A DNA stretch of 64,000 nt, taken from IMG/VR virus record IMGVR_UViG_3300027302_000005, positions 1-64,000 of that record, one strand, 5' to 3'. Origin of the DNA: a virus. The notes beneath the pieces were generated by a model. That model had not been told where the DNA came from and searched no databases. It was given only the letters and a program-made list of their open reading frames with translations. The position numbers and the translations under genes were made by a program. Positions 30,459 to 39,053 of the stretch are shown one piece after another. Numbering within the stretch: the first letter of the stretch is position 1; each line of letters opens with the position of its first letter.

Positions 30459-30741
30459 AGAAGAACTTTCTTCACATCTTCTGTCCCTTGGGTGGGAGAT
30501 GTCACATTTCGGTAATCTATCCACTCTTGTAACACAAGTGGGGAGACATGGATTGCCAGTTGTTGTAAAATACACTATCCGCTTCACCAAGGTTAGTGCT
30601 ATAATTTACAAGGAAGACGTAGAAGCTCCGTTGACACTTGGTTGGTTTCAACGTAACATCCGGCTAGGAAGCAGTAAGCTGATTGGCATAACGCCTAGAG
30701 AGGATGGGAGTGTTTGTATTGGTGGCGTTGTTATTAAATGA
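30451..30741 (+). CDS. hypothetical protein (96 aa)
   Basis: ATG 30451 overlaps the previous gene by 8 nt. The product (MTREELSSHLLSLGWEMSHF...) begins with a helix and continues in strands (TLGWFQRNIRLGSSKLIGIT). Function unknown. Confidence 0.6.
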   Translation: MTREELSSHLLSLGWEMSHFGNLSTLVTQVGRHGLPVVVKYTIRFTKVSAIIYKEDVEAPLTLGWFQRNIRLGSSKLIGITPREDGSVCIGGVVIK

Positions 30742-30756
30742 CTAGAGAGAAGAATC

Positions 30757-31020
30757 ATGCTTGAAGCAGTGTATTTGGTAGGGTGTGTTGTATTTGTTGG
30801 TATCTATGGATACTGGTGTCAGACACACATTGAGAACAAAGCCTTGATGTTCTTTGCTTCTCTGGTTGGTGGGATGATTATTGGGACAGCTATTCATGTT
30901 GTTCTGGTTGATTCAGTCAACAACACAAACACAGATGTAGGTTTTTGGATGGAAGCTGCAAAGATGCAGATTATTGACATTGAACAGGAAGATCGTTCAG
31001 TTTTTGAAGCAGGAAATTAA
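30757..31020 (+). CDS. small membrane protein, two TM helices (87 aa)
   Basis: Hydrophobic segments at ~4-20 (AVYLVGCVVFVGIYGYW) and ~30-51 (MFFASLVGGMIIGTAIHVVL) precede an acidic tail (IIDIEQEDRSVFEAGN). Last clear gene of the plus-strand region. It might be an early membrane modulator. Function unknown. Confidence 0.6.
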   Translation: MLEAVYLVGCVVFVGIYGYWCQTHIENKALMFFASLVGGMIIGTAIHVVLVDSVNNTNTDVGFWMEAAKMQIIDIEQEDRSVFEAGN

Positions 31021-31038
31021 AAGAGAGTGGTGAAGGAA

Positions 31039-31158
31039 ATGTTTGAAATGATGCGGGTGGAGACGCTACAATCCTTTGTAGCGTTTTCTATTACAGTTGT
31101 TGTCGCTATGGCGATGCTTTGGTTGTTCTACAATAATGACAACGACAGGTGGCCGTAA
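31039..31158 (+). CDS. possible small membrane protein (39 aa)
   Basis: GAAGGAA immediately precedes ATG 31039. The frame has one hydrophobic span (SFVAFSITVVVAMAMLWLFY). A strong terminator-like hairpin (31064-31092) lies inside it, so either the hairpin modulates expression of this gene or the ORF is fortuitous. Confidence 0.35.
   Translation: MFEMMRVETLQSFVAFSITVVVAMAMLWLFYNNDNDRWP
31064..31092 (+). terminator. terminator of plus-strand early region
   Basis: CGCTACAA (31064-31071) and TTGTAGCG (31076-31083) form an 8-bp stem with 4-nt loop, followed by TTTTCTATT. It stands where the plus-strand early and minus-strand late units converge. On the minus strand the stem lacks a T tract. Confidence 0.7.
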
Positions 31159-31159
31159 A

Positions 31160-31573
31160 TCATGGCAACTTAGGATTACTCACGTTCATTCTAGTCTCTA
31201 GCACTTGAATGCGTTGACTCACTTCGCTTATCTTCCCTTCATGCTCTTTGATGTTGGTTAGTCCATCTTTAGCTATGAACAGACCGAGAGCGGCAACAAT
31301 ACTCACTGTCACCCCACCTACAGCGAAAGCTCCCTTCAACCATCCCATCCCTTGATCTATCTGTTGTTTCTTCTTGTCGTAATCTTCCCTGAGCTTATCC
31401 ACTTCCTTGGACAAGTTGTCGTGCTTTTCATTGTAGACAATAGCCTTGTCAATCTTGGTTTGAATATCCATCAGCACTTTCTGGATACCATTCAACACCA
31501 CATCGTTTGTCCCTTTCTCAGCTTCCAGCCTTGTAACACGATTAAGAATATCTTGTTGTTGCTCAGGTGTCAT
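31160..31573 (-). CDS. membrane-anchored coiled-coil protein near holin (137 aa)
   Basis: Heptad-rich N-terminus (residues 1-70, RVTRLEAEKGTNDVVLNGIQ...LREDYDKKKQQIDQG), one TM segment (~78-103, AFAVGGVTVSIVAALGLFIA) and a second short coil with ISEVSQRIQVLETRMN. This layout resembles XhlA-type haemolysin/holin-associated proteins. Last gene of the late operon, overlapping the holin candidate, so a lysis role is likely. Confidence 0.65.
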   Translation of the reverse strand: MTPEQQQDILNRVTRLEAEKGTNDVVLNGIQKVLMDIQTKIDKAIVYNEKHDNLSKEVDKLREDYDKKKQQIDQGMGWLKGAFAVGGVTVSIVAALGLFIAKDGLTNIKEHEGKISEVSQRIQVLETRMNVSNPKLP

Positions 31574-31865
31574 TTGATTCCATCCCTCTTGTCTTGGTTT
31601 CCGTATTCTTAGTCATTACGTAAGAGACGCTGCTTCCAGTAATCAACAAACCAATAATCCACAACAACGTTTCATTCAGTGTAGAATATACAAACTGAAA
31701 CTGAATAGCAGGAACACCAATACTAAGGCCAACGATAACACCTAACATTGTGAAAGAGACAATAGCGGCAACCAACACACCTATTACATATCCAAGACGT
31801 TTTGTACTAGGGAAAGATGTCTTTGCATCTGACATTGCTTTCTGAATAAACTCAATCCATTTCAT
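31563..31865 (-). CDS. putative holin (100 aa)
   Basis: Two TM segments (~24-50, YVIGVLVAAIVSFTMLGVIV; ~66-84, LLWIIGLLITGSSVSYVM) with a charged C-terminus (KNTETKTRGMESNDT) fit a class II holin. It overlaps the endolysin gene by 4 nt upstream and the coiled-coil gene downstream. It would form the inner-membrane lesion releasing the endolysin. Confidence 0.7.
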   Translation of the reverse strand: MKWIEFIQKAMSDAKTSFPSTKRLGYVIGVLVAAIVSFTMLGVIVGLSIGVPAIQFQFVYSTLNETLLWIIGLLITGSSVSYVMTKNTETKTRGMESNDT

Positions 31866-32509
31866 TTCTTTTTATTCTCCGATAGCAAATCAGCCAATAT
31901 CTTCTTTCTCAATGTTTCACGTTCTGGGTGACCAAGAGCAGCACTTCCGTTAATCCCTTTTGTAACAGATAACCAATTGCCAGCATCTACACTGGCATTC
32001 AACAACCTGCTTTGCCACCACCAAGCCCCACATAGAACGGCATACCAAGGCTCTTCCAGAAACTCAGGATGTTGAACTACATCGACACCAGAAGCTTTGA
32101 AGAAAGCTTTATAGTTGTCCTTGAACGTCAGATGGCAAGCCCCTCTTCCCCTGTATCTATACCCATCACCAGACTGTTCATCTCCGTTGCCATATTTATT
32201 GGCATATACACGGTTGGCAATGTTAGCCGGTTTCCCGGCATACAGCTTGGCTAGATAAAGAGAGGGAAACTTACTTGGGAATACAGCCATAAGTCGCTCA
32301 GGGGACGTGTAATTGGTGTTCTCTACCAACCTAGTCCACCCCATTGTCTCATGTCCAAACTGCCCTAAAAAGGCAGATAGACGCTCTGGCGTGGCATTGA
32401 TTCCATCCTTAGTTAGAAGCTGATTGAAGGCTGCTACATAGTCTCTGGTTTCCTTACATTTAGGGAACCAACGTTTCAGTTGTTCTTCGGTTAGTTGAAT
32501 TGCTGTCAT
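31862..32509 (-). CDS. GH19 (chitinase-like) endolysin (215 aa)
   Basis: The catalytic-domain signatures are FLGQFGHETMGWTRLVEN (catalytic Glu after GH), YRGRGACHLTFKDNYKAF and WWWQSRLLN, typical of family 19 phage muramidase/endolysins. No signal peptide or cell-wall-binding domain is visible, so it needs the holin for export. Length is usual for single-domain GH19 endolysins. Located downstream of tail-fibre genes, with holin candidates after it. Confidence 0.9.
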   Translation of the reverse strand: MTAIQLTEEQLKRWFPKCKETRDYVAAFNQLLTKDGINATPERLSAFLGQFGHETMGWTRLVENTNYTSPERLMAVFPSKFPSLYLAKLYAGKPANIANRVYANKYGNGDEQSGDGYRYRGRGACHLTFKDNYKAFFKASGVDVVQHPEFLEEPWYAVLCGAWWWQSRLLNASVDAGNWLSVTKGINGSAALGHPERETLRKKILADLLSENKKK

Positions 32510-32530
32510 GTTGTATGTTCCCTATTTATT

Positions 32531-33610
32531 TTAATAACCGATTGCAAACCAAGTGATAGCTCTACCGTTGCTTCCAGCAACAACCTTATCTGCATGAAAT
32601 ACAAAAGAGGATGCACTCATTGTACGCAACGATATAATCATTTCGCAATCAGATTGATTAGCCACGTTGTACAGGGTTGGTGTTACAACAAGGCAAGCTG
32701 TCGGGAAAGAAACAGGAAGGTTGATAGTGGTTTGCTCACCATCTGTAAAGTTACTTCCCTTGTCATACACTCCCCATTGCAGAATCAATCCACCGGGGAG
32801 CTTCTGATACCCGTTAGTTGTCAATCCTTGCTGACCAGAGTCATTGAAGAAGCCAGTGAAGGAGCCGGGAGTCATAAACTTGGTTGTGCTTGTCCCTGTC
32901 TTGGCATCAGCAATAGAAGCAGTCTTTGCAACAAGGTTGGTGGCCAGCTTCAAGGACGTAACGTATGCCAAGTCGTCAGCACCAGCATTCACTTCAGCCT
33001 GTGTAGCAATCTCACTAATACCAGCAGTAGTCTCAGTGGCTTGTCCTGTCTTAGCATCAAACTGACTCTTACGGACGGCATGATTACCACTTGTTGCAGT
33101 ACCAACCAAGAATGTCTGACTGCTATTCCCTGCCTTTGGGGCAAATGTAGCATCACATTCAGCAATCGAATATACAGAGAGATTAGAACGTGCTGCTGTT
33201 ACATTAGACAATCCAGCCAAAGTTCCATAATTGGTAATATGACTTGTAAGGGCTGAATTAACAGTGGAAGCAGCACCATAATCATCAAAAGCACGAGTCC
33301 AATATCCTGTTTCAACGTCAGGGGTTTTGTTAGTGCCTGTCTGAATCGCTTTATAGACGATTCCGTTATATTGAACATAGCTTGCATACCCGGAAGCATA
33401 TTGGTATTCAGTAGTGCTGTCCCACTCACTAACCCCCATCTGGTAGGAATAAGCAATCCCTTTATCTTGACGATTCTGAATCCAGTTCATGTATTCGTTA
33501 GCTGGTTTCTCAACAACCCAACCAGTTTGTTTCTTTACATCACTAGGAACAGAAATACTTCCAGCTTGCGCCCACTGAATGCTAATATCGGGCTTACTAA
33601 TTTTAGCCAT
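32531..33610 (-). CDS. tail fibre protein (359 aa)
   Basis: N-terminal ~110 residues (KPDISIQWAQAGS, TGWVVEKPANEYMNWIQNRQ, YVQYNGIVYKAIQTGTNK) are shared with the neighbour 33628, an attachment/adaptor module. A low-complexity Ala/Thr shaft follows, then GYQKLPGGLILQWG and a C-terminal tip domain like those of gp53/H-type fibres. It should bind the host receptor. AGGAG-type SD. Confidence 0.8.
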   Translation of the reverse strand: MAKISKPDISIQWAQAGSISVPSDVKKQTGWVVEKPANEYMNWIQNRQDKGIAYSYQMGVSEWDSTTEYQYASGYASYVQYNGIVYKAIQTGTNKTPDVETGYWTRAFDDYGAASTVNSALTSHITNYGTLAGLSNVTAARSNLSVYSIAECDATFAPKAGNSSQTFLVGTATSGNHAVRKSQFDAKTGQATETTAGISEIATQAEVNAGADDLAYVTSLKLATNLVAKTASIADAKTGTSTTKFMTPGSFTGFFNDSGQQGLTTNGYQKLPGGLILQWGVYDKGSNFTDGEQTTINLPVSFPTACLVVTPTLYNVANQSDCEMIISLRTMSASSFVFHADKVVAGSNGRAITWFAIGY

Positions 33611-33627
33611 TATTTAGTTCTCCCATA

Positions 33628-34074
33628 TTACCAAGTAGCCAACGCAGCGCGTTTCCATGTGTTAGTGGCTGTACAGACATAAATATAATCTGAATCGACA
33701 GCCCAATCACCAGATGTTCCTGTAGCAGAAGCAGAAGCTGGAGCAGCGACCCATTTCTTCCCATACAATTTCCAATAAGCTGTTTCAGACGCTGGATTCT
33801 TGTTGGTTCCGGTTTGAATAGAAACGTATATATTTCCACTGTACGTTACAAAGCTGCTTCCATTCTGATATTCAATACTACTATCCCATTCAGGAATCCC
33901 TTGCTGATACAGATAAGCAATAGACTGGTCTTGACGATTCTCTACGTAGTTCCACCACTGGACAGGAGGTTTTTCAACAATCCAACCAAGCTCGATTTTT
34001 GCGTTTGTAGGGGAGGCCACATCCCCTCCCGATGCCCATTTATACGTCAATGACGGACGAGTTTCTTTTGCCAC
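33628..34074 (-). CDS. short tail fibre/adaptor paralogue (148 aa), GTG start
   Basis: Residues 1-110 parallel the N-terminus of 32531 (ELGWIVEKPPVQWWNYVENR, IPEWDSSIEYQNGSSFVTYS, IQTGTNKNP), but the shaft and tip are replaced by a short module ending WAVDSDYIYVCTATNTWKRA. Start is GTG with GGAG 9 nt upstream. It looks like a duplicated or truncated fibre acting as adaptor or connector. Confidence 0.75.
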   Translation of the reverse strand: MAKETRPSLTYKWASGGDVASPTNAKIELGWIVEKPPVQWWNYVENRQDQSIAYLYQQGIPEWDSSIEYQNGSSFVTYSGNIYVSIQTGTNKNPASETAYWKLYGKKWVAAPASASATGTSGDWAVDSDYIYVCTATNTWKRAALATW

Positions 34075-34097
34075 TTTATTATTCTCCTAATCCGTTA

Positions 34098-35621
34098 TTA
34101 AACGAAAGCAAATCCAGTACGAGTAGACGGGGTTGTAAACTTCTTTCCGATACTGCTAATCACCCATCCACGCTTCACACCACCTGCTGCCAAAGCTCCT
34201 GTGTGTACAACAGTTACAGCTTCGGACAGGCATTTACCAGAGGTAATAACACCTGTGTTATGTGTAGCAACTAGCGTTCCGTCAATCCAGAACTGAACAC
34301 TCCCATCTGTATTAATCTTAATTCGCAACGCTCTGAAAATATCAACAGCAGCGGTAACAGCCGTGACAGTTGTTTCAGTTGTAGCATCAGAACCAGATTT
34401 ACATTGCCAGTATGTAGATGTGTTGTCAGTGAAGAAATAGGCGGCTGATCGGTCATTGCTAGATGTGGAATCAATACTTGCAAACGGGTCAGCAGCATAG
34501 GAAGCATGTCCACCTGTTGTAGCAGCACTGTAATACCCATTATAGAAGAAACCGAATCGCTGTTCAAAATTGTTTCCAGCAGTCGGTACGTTTCCATACA
34601 GTGAGGCAAACATAATGGTCTGGAAGGTTGCCCCTGTTGTCCACACGGTATCGCTCAGATTCAGATTTAATAAATCTGGCCTGCGAATCAAGGATGCGGA
34701 ATATGTAGTGGATGACGTATTGGAATACAGAGCTACTGCCCCAATTGCCTTTTCATATCCGCTAATAGCTGCGAAATCTGTTTGATAGAAGTTTGTTGAA
34801 TTGGAAGCAGGAGTGATATAAGGCCCATCACCAAACGGGGTTGTTCTGTTTACAAAGTGGTAGATACCTTCTATTGTGGTAGAAATATTAGTTGTATTGC
34901 TACTTACAAGAGAATCTACATAGCTCTTAACTGCCCCTTGAGTTGGATACAATGTATTGCTTGTACCGAGAGACGTAGAAGAATCTTTGTTAGCAGCATT
35001 CTCAGCTACATACCCGATGTTGTTCTGACCAATAGCCCAATTAGCTTGAGTGTTGCCGGGAGTGTCAATCAGTGCTCGTACTGTATCGCCCACTTCAACA
35101 GTTTGTGCAGTGGGGAGAGTGCCAGCTACGCTGATAGTCCAAATATCCCCTTTCTTGATAGCGCCAGCGGTTCCAGAGCCACCAGACGAAGGATAGGAGC
35201 CACCAGAAGCATTGAAGTTTCCACGGTCATTCCACAGGCCAGTGATAACGCTATCAGCGTAGGCTCTGTCACCAAGGGGGTCTAGCACCCAAGCAGAGCC
35301 GTTATAGCCAATCAACCGTCCACTATTAACATCCTTAACAAGCCAGCCATTCTGAGGGGTGTAGAACGTCCATCCAGCGTCAAGATACACAGCCAGCTTT
35401 GTAGATTGTCCACTCCATGCGCCGGAAGCACCAGCAGCAACGATGTATCTATCGCCGGATGTAGGGGAAACGGGTGGAGAGGAAAGCGTATAATCCTTGA
35501 CAGAACATTGCATCAGTGTGTCAATGCGTTTAAGGTTGGCATCCATGCCAGTGTTCCAGCCATCTTCCCCGGCTGTCCAAGCGTATTGAATCCCGTTATT
35601 GGGAAGAGTTGTAGCTGCCAT
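34098..35621 (-). CDS. DUF2793-type tail protein (507 aa)
   Basis: The N-terminal ~130 residues include GDRYIVAAGASGAWSGQSTK, GWTFYTPQNGWLVKDVNSGR and LIGYNGSAWV, characteristic of DUF2793 in tail-fibre/spike proteins. The C-terminal ~300 residues are a beta-sandwich-like domain (FWIDGTLVATHNTGVITSGK), probably carbohydrate binding. It lies between baseplate and fibre genes. Confidence 0.75.
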   Translation of the reverse strand: MAATTLPNNGIQYAWTAGEDGWNTGMDANLKRIDTLMQCSVKDYTLSSPPVSPTSGDRYIVAAGASGAWSGQSTKLAVYLDAGWTFYTPQNGWLVKDVNSGRLIGYNGSAWVLDPLGDRAYADSVITGLWNDRGNFNASGGSYPSSGGSGTAGAIKKGDIWTISVAGTLPTAQTVEVGDTVRALIDTPGNTQANWAIGQNNIGYVAENAANKDSSTSLGTSNTLYPTQGAVKSYVDSLVSSNTTNISTTIEGIYHFVNRTTPFGDGPYITPASNSTNFYQTDFAAISGYEKAIGAVALYSNTSSTTYSASLIRRPDLLNLNLSDTVWTTGATFQTIMFASLYGNVPTAGNNFEQRFGFFYNGYYSAATTGGHASYAADPFASIDSTSSNDRSAAYFFTDNTSTYWQCKSGSDATTETTVTAVTAAVDIFRALRIKINTDGSVQFWIDGTLVATHNTGVITSGKCLSEAVTVVHTGALAAGGVKRGWVISSIGKKFTTPSTRTGFAFV

Positions 35622-35636
35622 TATTATTTTCCATCC

Positions 35637-36410
35637 TTATTGTAAATCTGCAATATACCCACCAACATCGGGGTCGGCTGCTGGCGTTCCATAAGAGCCT
35701 CCATAACCATATCCATACCCGCCATCTAGCGTACTTAATGTAGAAGCATTAGGGTCTTCATAGAAACCAAAGTAATCTTCTTCAAAGAATACATAATCAA
35801 CCGCTACACCGATAGGAATAGGGATGATACTTCCTTGCTCACTAAGCCCTTTAAGGAAATAGGCTTGGAAGTCAGTAAGGTTGTTCTGTACCTCAAGCGT
35901 TATATGAGCAAAAGGTTGTTCAACCAGCGTCGTATTGGCATTACCTGTAACAAAGTTAATCCCGCTGATAATAGCTTCAGGTGTTGCTCTGGTTGTATTG
36001 GCAATAATACGAGCCTTAATCAAAAACCTATACGTTTCATCATCAACTTCAGCACTAGCCCCTTCTGACTGATTAACGCTACGAAACAAACCACCAATCG
36101 TGCTATCAGATATTGTTCCGAAAGTTTCAGCAGCCGTTGCCCCATCAAATCCAAAATAAGGGAAAGCATCGTAATTCACCAATGTTCTGGGTTGACCAAC
36201 AATATCACCGATCAAATCGAGTTGTGCGCCTGTGGCAGTTTCAATACTACGCAACTGCATTAGGTCTTTATAAACCCCTTGAAGCTCATTCAAGGAATCC
36301 ATAATCAGTTTAAGATAGGCATCAAAGACAGGCTTGTTCTTAAACTGTTCCGTCACTCTCCCTCTGCCTTGAGACAAATAATCAACTTCGGTAAAAGCAT
36401 TAGTAGCCAT
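35637..36410 (-). CDS. baseplate protein, DUF2612-like (257 aa)
   Basis: The sequence YLKLIMDSLNELQGVYKDLM, TATGAQLDLIGDIVGQPR and DETYRFLIKARIIANTTRAT is typical of DUF2612 / baseplate-wedge tail proteins found directly after the J-like protein. A Gly/Tyr-rich stretch (YGYGYGGSYG) lies near the C-terminus. Expected to link baseplate and fibres. Confidence 0.8.
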   Translation of the reverse strand: MATNAFTEVDYLSQGRGRVTEQFKNKPVFDAYLKLIMDSLNELQGVYKDLMQLRSIETATGAQLDLIGDIVGQPRTLVNYDAFPYFGFDGATAAETFGTISDSTIGGLFRSVNQSEGASAEVDDETYRFLIKARIIANTTRATPEAIISGINFVTGNANTTLVEQPFAHITLEVQNNLTDFQAYFLKGLSEQGSIIPIPIGVAVDYVFFEEDYFGFYEDPNASTLSTLDGGYGYGYGGSYGTPAADPDVGGYIADLQ

Positions 36411-36427
36411 GTTGCTTTTCTCCGTTA

Positions 36428-37879
36428 TTAACTATTGACAACAATATCAGCAAGAGTGATAGTGGCTCGTTTATAATAATCTACAGTGACATTGGTAGTT
36501 GCAACAGGTGGGTTGACATCGTCCACCTTCAAAGATGTTACATAGTGACCAGCAACAGTGTTGATTGGTGTGTAGAGACGGCTGTATATAACATCATCAC
36601 CAATTCTCAATCCATCAATATAGTCTTTGATAGCTTGCTTAATCTGGTCATCGCCATTAACAGGATAATCAGCATCTGTGGTTACATCTACTTCAATATA
36701 GATGGGCAGATCGGTAGGGCGATCAAACGAAACATCATGGCTCACACCTTGACTGTCAACAACACTTTCTGTCACTGTACCATAGCTCAAGATACCGGCA
36801 GGTTTGTTGTCCCAAATGGCTTGAGCAATATCAATAGTGCTACCACCTAGAACAATAGGGTAGAATGAGTGAGCAGGAACACCAATCCCATTGGTTGTAT
36901 CTGTTTCATTTTCATAAATGATGACTTGTTCAACACCATCAATTTTAAGAATGGCAGCGTAGATAGCTTCGTATGTATTCACACTGTCTTGGAACTTAGC
37001 CAAAGCATATCGTGTACGCAGTTCACTATCTGTCTCAATGTTTGTCCCTTCCACAGCAGCCGAAGGGTTGGTAACTGTATCCCAACCAATAACAGGAGAC
37101 TGAATGCTCTGGATTGTATTAGCAGCTTGGCTATTAGGGCCAGTTTCAGTGCAGGTAGCACTAACACTCTTCTTAACTTTACTGATGTCCCAATCTGTAC
37201 CAACATCGAATGTACAAGTGTATCCCTGATTAACTTCCTGAATCAGTGCTTCGCTATCAACAAGCGTTGCAATCAAGTAAGTGTCATGGTTTGTATTAAC
37301 TTCGGTGATTATAGCGTTGACAATCTCCGATTCAGTAGCAGAAGAATCAGAAGTAATAGAAACAGTAACAGGAGAAGCATTGATACCAGAAATCTGATAG
37401 GTAAAACTATAAACCGTAGAGTTGGCAACAGTTGCCGGAGAAATCTGTACAGCAACACACAACCCTTCATCCAGAGTGATTTCACTGTCAGTGCTAAATA
37501 CTTTCCCCGTAGAAGAAGAACGAACATTACTATCAACAGGGATGATCGTGCCGTAGTCACCATAACATACAAGCTCCGCTGTAGATGCTGTAGCACTCTT
37601 ACGAGCCACACCACCAGTTAATGTGATATTCTCTAAGGCATTCCCTGTGGCTTCATTAATGTCATAAGCCGCATATACATCTTGGGCTGCTTCCCACAAA
37701 TCAGCAATAGGGGCGGCAAACAAATTAATGTATCGACCAAGAACAGATGTATCGCTTGTATTAACAATATCCCCCGGCTCGACAAGAGAAGCAAACTCGC
37801 TTTCCGCTTTAGCCTTCAGTTCCGCAATAATATCATTCAGGCGTTTTACTGAAAAGCCTGTGCTAGAAAGTCCAGCCAT
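36428..37879 (-). CDS. baseplate J-like protein (483 aa)
   Basis: The N-terminus (LNDIIAELKAKAESEFASLV) and the middle motif (TDSELRTRYALAKFQDSVNT, EAIYAAILKIDGVEQVIIYE) match the gpJ/gp47/JayE baseplate family, and a C-terminal PINTVAGHYVTSLKVDDV region follows. It forms the wedge with the gp25-like protein next to it. AAGGAG SD. Confidence 0.85.
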   Translation of the reverse strand: MAGLSSTGFSVKRLNDIIAELKAKAESEFASLVEPGDIVNTSDTSVLGRYINLFAAPIADLWEAAQDVYAAYDINEATGNALENITLTGGVARKSATASTAELVCYGDYGTIIPVDSNVRSSSTGKVFSTDSEITLDEGLCVAVQISPATVANSTVYSFTYQISGINASPVTVSITSDSSATESEIVNAIITEVNTNHDTYLIATLVDSEALIQEVNQGYTCTFDVGTDWDISKVKKSVSATCTETGPNSQAANTIQSIQSPVIGWDTVTNPSAAVEGTNIETDSELRTRYALAKFQDSVNTYEAIYAAILKIDGVEQVIIYENETDTTNGIGVPAHSFYPIVLGGSTIDIAQAIWDNKPAGILSYGTVTESVVDSQGVSHDVSFDRPTDLPIYIEVDVTTDADYPVNGDDQIKQAIKDYIDGLRIGDDVIYSRLYTPINTVAGHYVTSLKVDDVNPPVATTNVTVDYYKRATITLADIVVNS

Positions 37880-37906
37880 TGTGTTTCTCCTTTCTTGTTA
37901 TCTTTT

Positions 37907-38275
37907 CTATGCCGTAGGGACGATATTGAATGTTTGTGTTGCTGTAATAGCTCCGTTCTCTGTCCTCACTTTAAAAGAACAAGAGAACTTCCTATCTGTA
38001 GAAATGGACGAGGAATATGACAAGATTTGCAAAGCATCTGGTTCTTTCAATATCTGTTCTTGCAGCAAAGCATCTACAGCAGCTTTGGAACGATTCTTAC
38101 CAAACACTCTATTCCACCAATCCACACCTAACGTATTGTCCATAAACCACTCCCCTTGGAATGTATTTAAGCGGATACGAATACGTTGTGCCAAATCTTC
38201 AGCACCAATACTGGTTACAGAGCTTTCACCACCAGTGAAGCTAATATCGCCACTGTCATCTAATTTAATATCCAT
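37907..38275 (-). CDS. baseplate wedge protein, gp25-like (122 aa)
   Basis: Start ATG 38275 with AAGGAG 6 nt upstream is chosen over 38311, which overlaps the spike gene. The EDLAQRIRIRLNTFQGEWFM, GVDWWNRVFGK pattern is the gp25/W lysozyme-like fold lacking catalytic function. Adjacent to the J-like protein, as in other contractile tails. Confidence 0.85.
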   Translation of the reverse strand: MDIKLDDSGDISFTGGESSVTSIGAEDLAQRIRIRLNTFQGEWFMDNTLGVDWWNRVFGKNRSKAAVDALLQEQILKEPDALQILSYSSSISTDRKFSCSFKVRTENGAITATQTFNIVPTA

Positions 38276-38285
38276 GTGTTTCTCC

Positions 38286-39053
38286 TTAGACAACAGCAAC
38301 CGTATTGCCATTCCACGTAAATACAGGGCTTGTCACAACACAGCTTGTTGATGCACTGATTGCCACTAACGGCGAAGTGATAGTTGCGGATGTTACAGCG
38401 TTAATCGCCGCAATTGGTGCGGTAATTGTTGCCAGTGTCGTGGCTGTAGCATATATTGCCGGTGCAGAAACAGTGGCAGATGTTGAAGCCGTGACATTCA
38501 CAGTGGGGGCGATAGCTTCAATCTTCACAGGAGATGTTATTTTTATTTCCCCTGTAGGCTTCATCCGTATTTCACATTCATTGTCTGCCCCAATGTTATG
38601 GACAATAACAGCATCTTGTGTTGAATGTGGGAGAGTACGATTGGTTTGCTTATTGATTGACAATCCAAACGGGTGAATACCGGGGATAGCTACAGCATCT
38701 CTCTTGTCAAAACGTCTGTAATCATTAGGCGGTTGAACTGTTCCATCACCAGATTTGAATACATCCATACTGACTTGGCTGAACATCAACCACACCGTAT
38801 CACCCGCTTTAACAGGGAATGTAAAAGCACTTGTGCTGCTGGATTGGAATATCAACGGGACAGAGAGGATAGTGGGATGTTCTTCATCCTCAGTCCAGTC
38901 AGGGAAAACCATATTCACCATTGGCTTGACATCAACACGACATTCTTCTTCGTTTCTAACACCCATCACAATACCGGGCATAGCTGTATATACGCCACGC
39001 ATTTGGTATTCAAAGAAGGCTTTCATTGCGCTTTCAAAAGTCATGTCTGTCAT
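38286..39053 (-). CDS. Gp138-like tail spike / puncturing protein (255 aa)
   Basis: The N-terminal OB-fold region (MPGIVMGVRNEEECRVDVKP, PVKAGDTVWLMFSQ) matches phage Gp138-type/gpV-like spikes. From ~165 on, short repeats with alternating A/T/S/V (APTVNVTASTSATVSAP, ITAPIAAINAVTSATITSP) suggest a trimeric beta-helix needle. It sits at the tail tip to pierce the outer membrane. Confidence 0.8.
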   Translation of the reverse strand: MTDMTFESAMKAFFEYQMRGVYTAMPGIVMGVRNEEECRVDVKPMVNMVFPDWTEDEEHPTILSVPLIFQSSSTSAFTFPVKAGDTVWLMFSQVSMDVFKSGDGTVQPPNDYRRFDKRDAVAIPGIHPFGLSINKQTNRTLPHSTQDAVIVHNIGADNECEIRMKPTGEIKITSPVKIEAIAPTVNVTASTSATVSAPAIYATATTLATITAPIAAINAVTSATITSPLVAISASTSCVVTSPVFTWNGNTVAVV

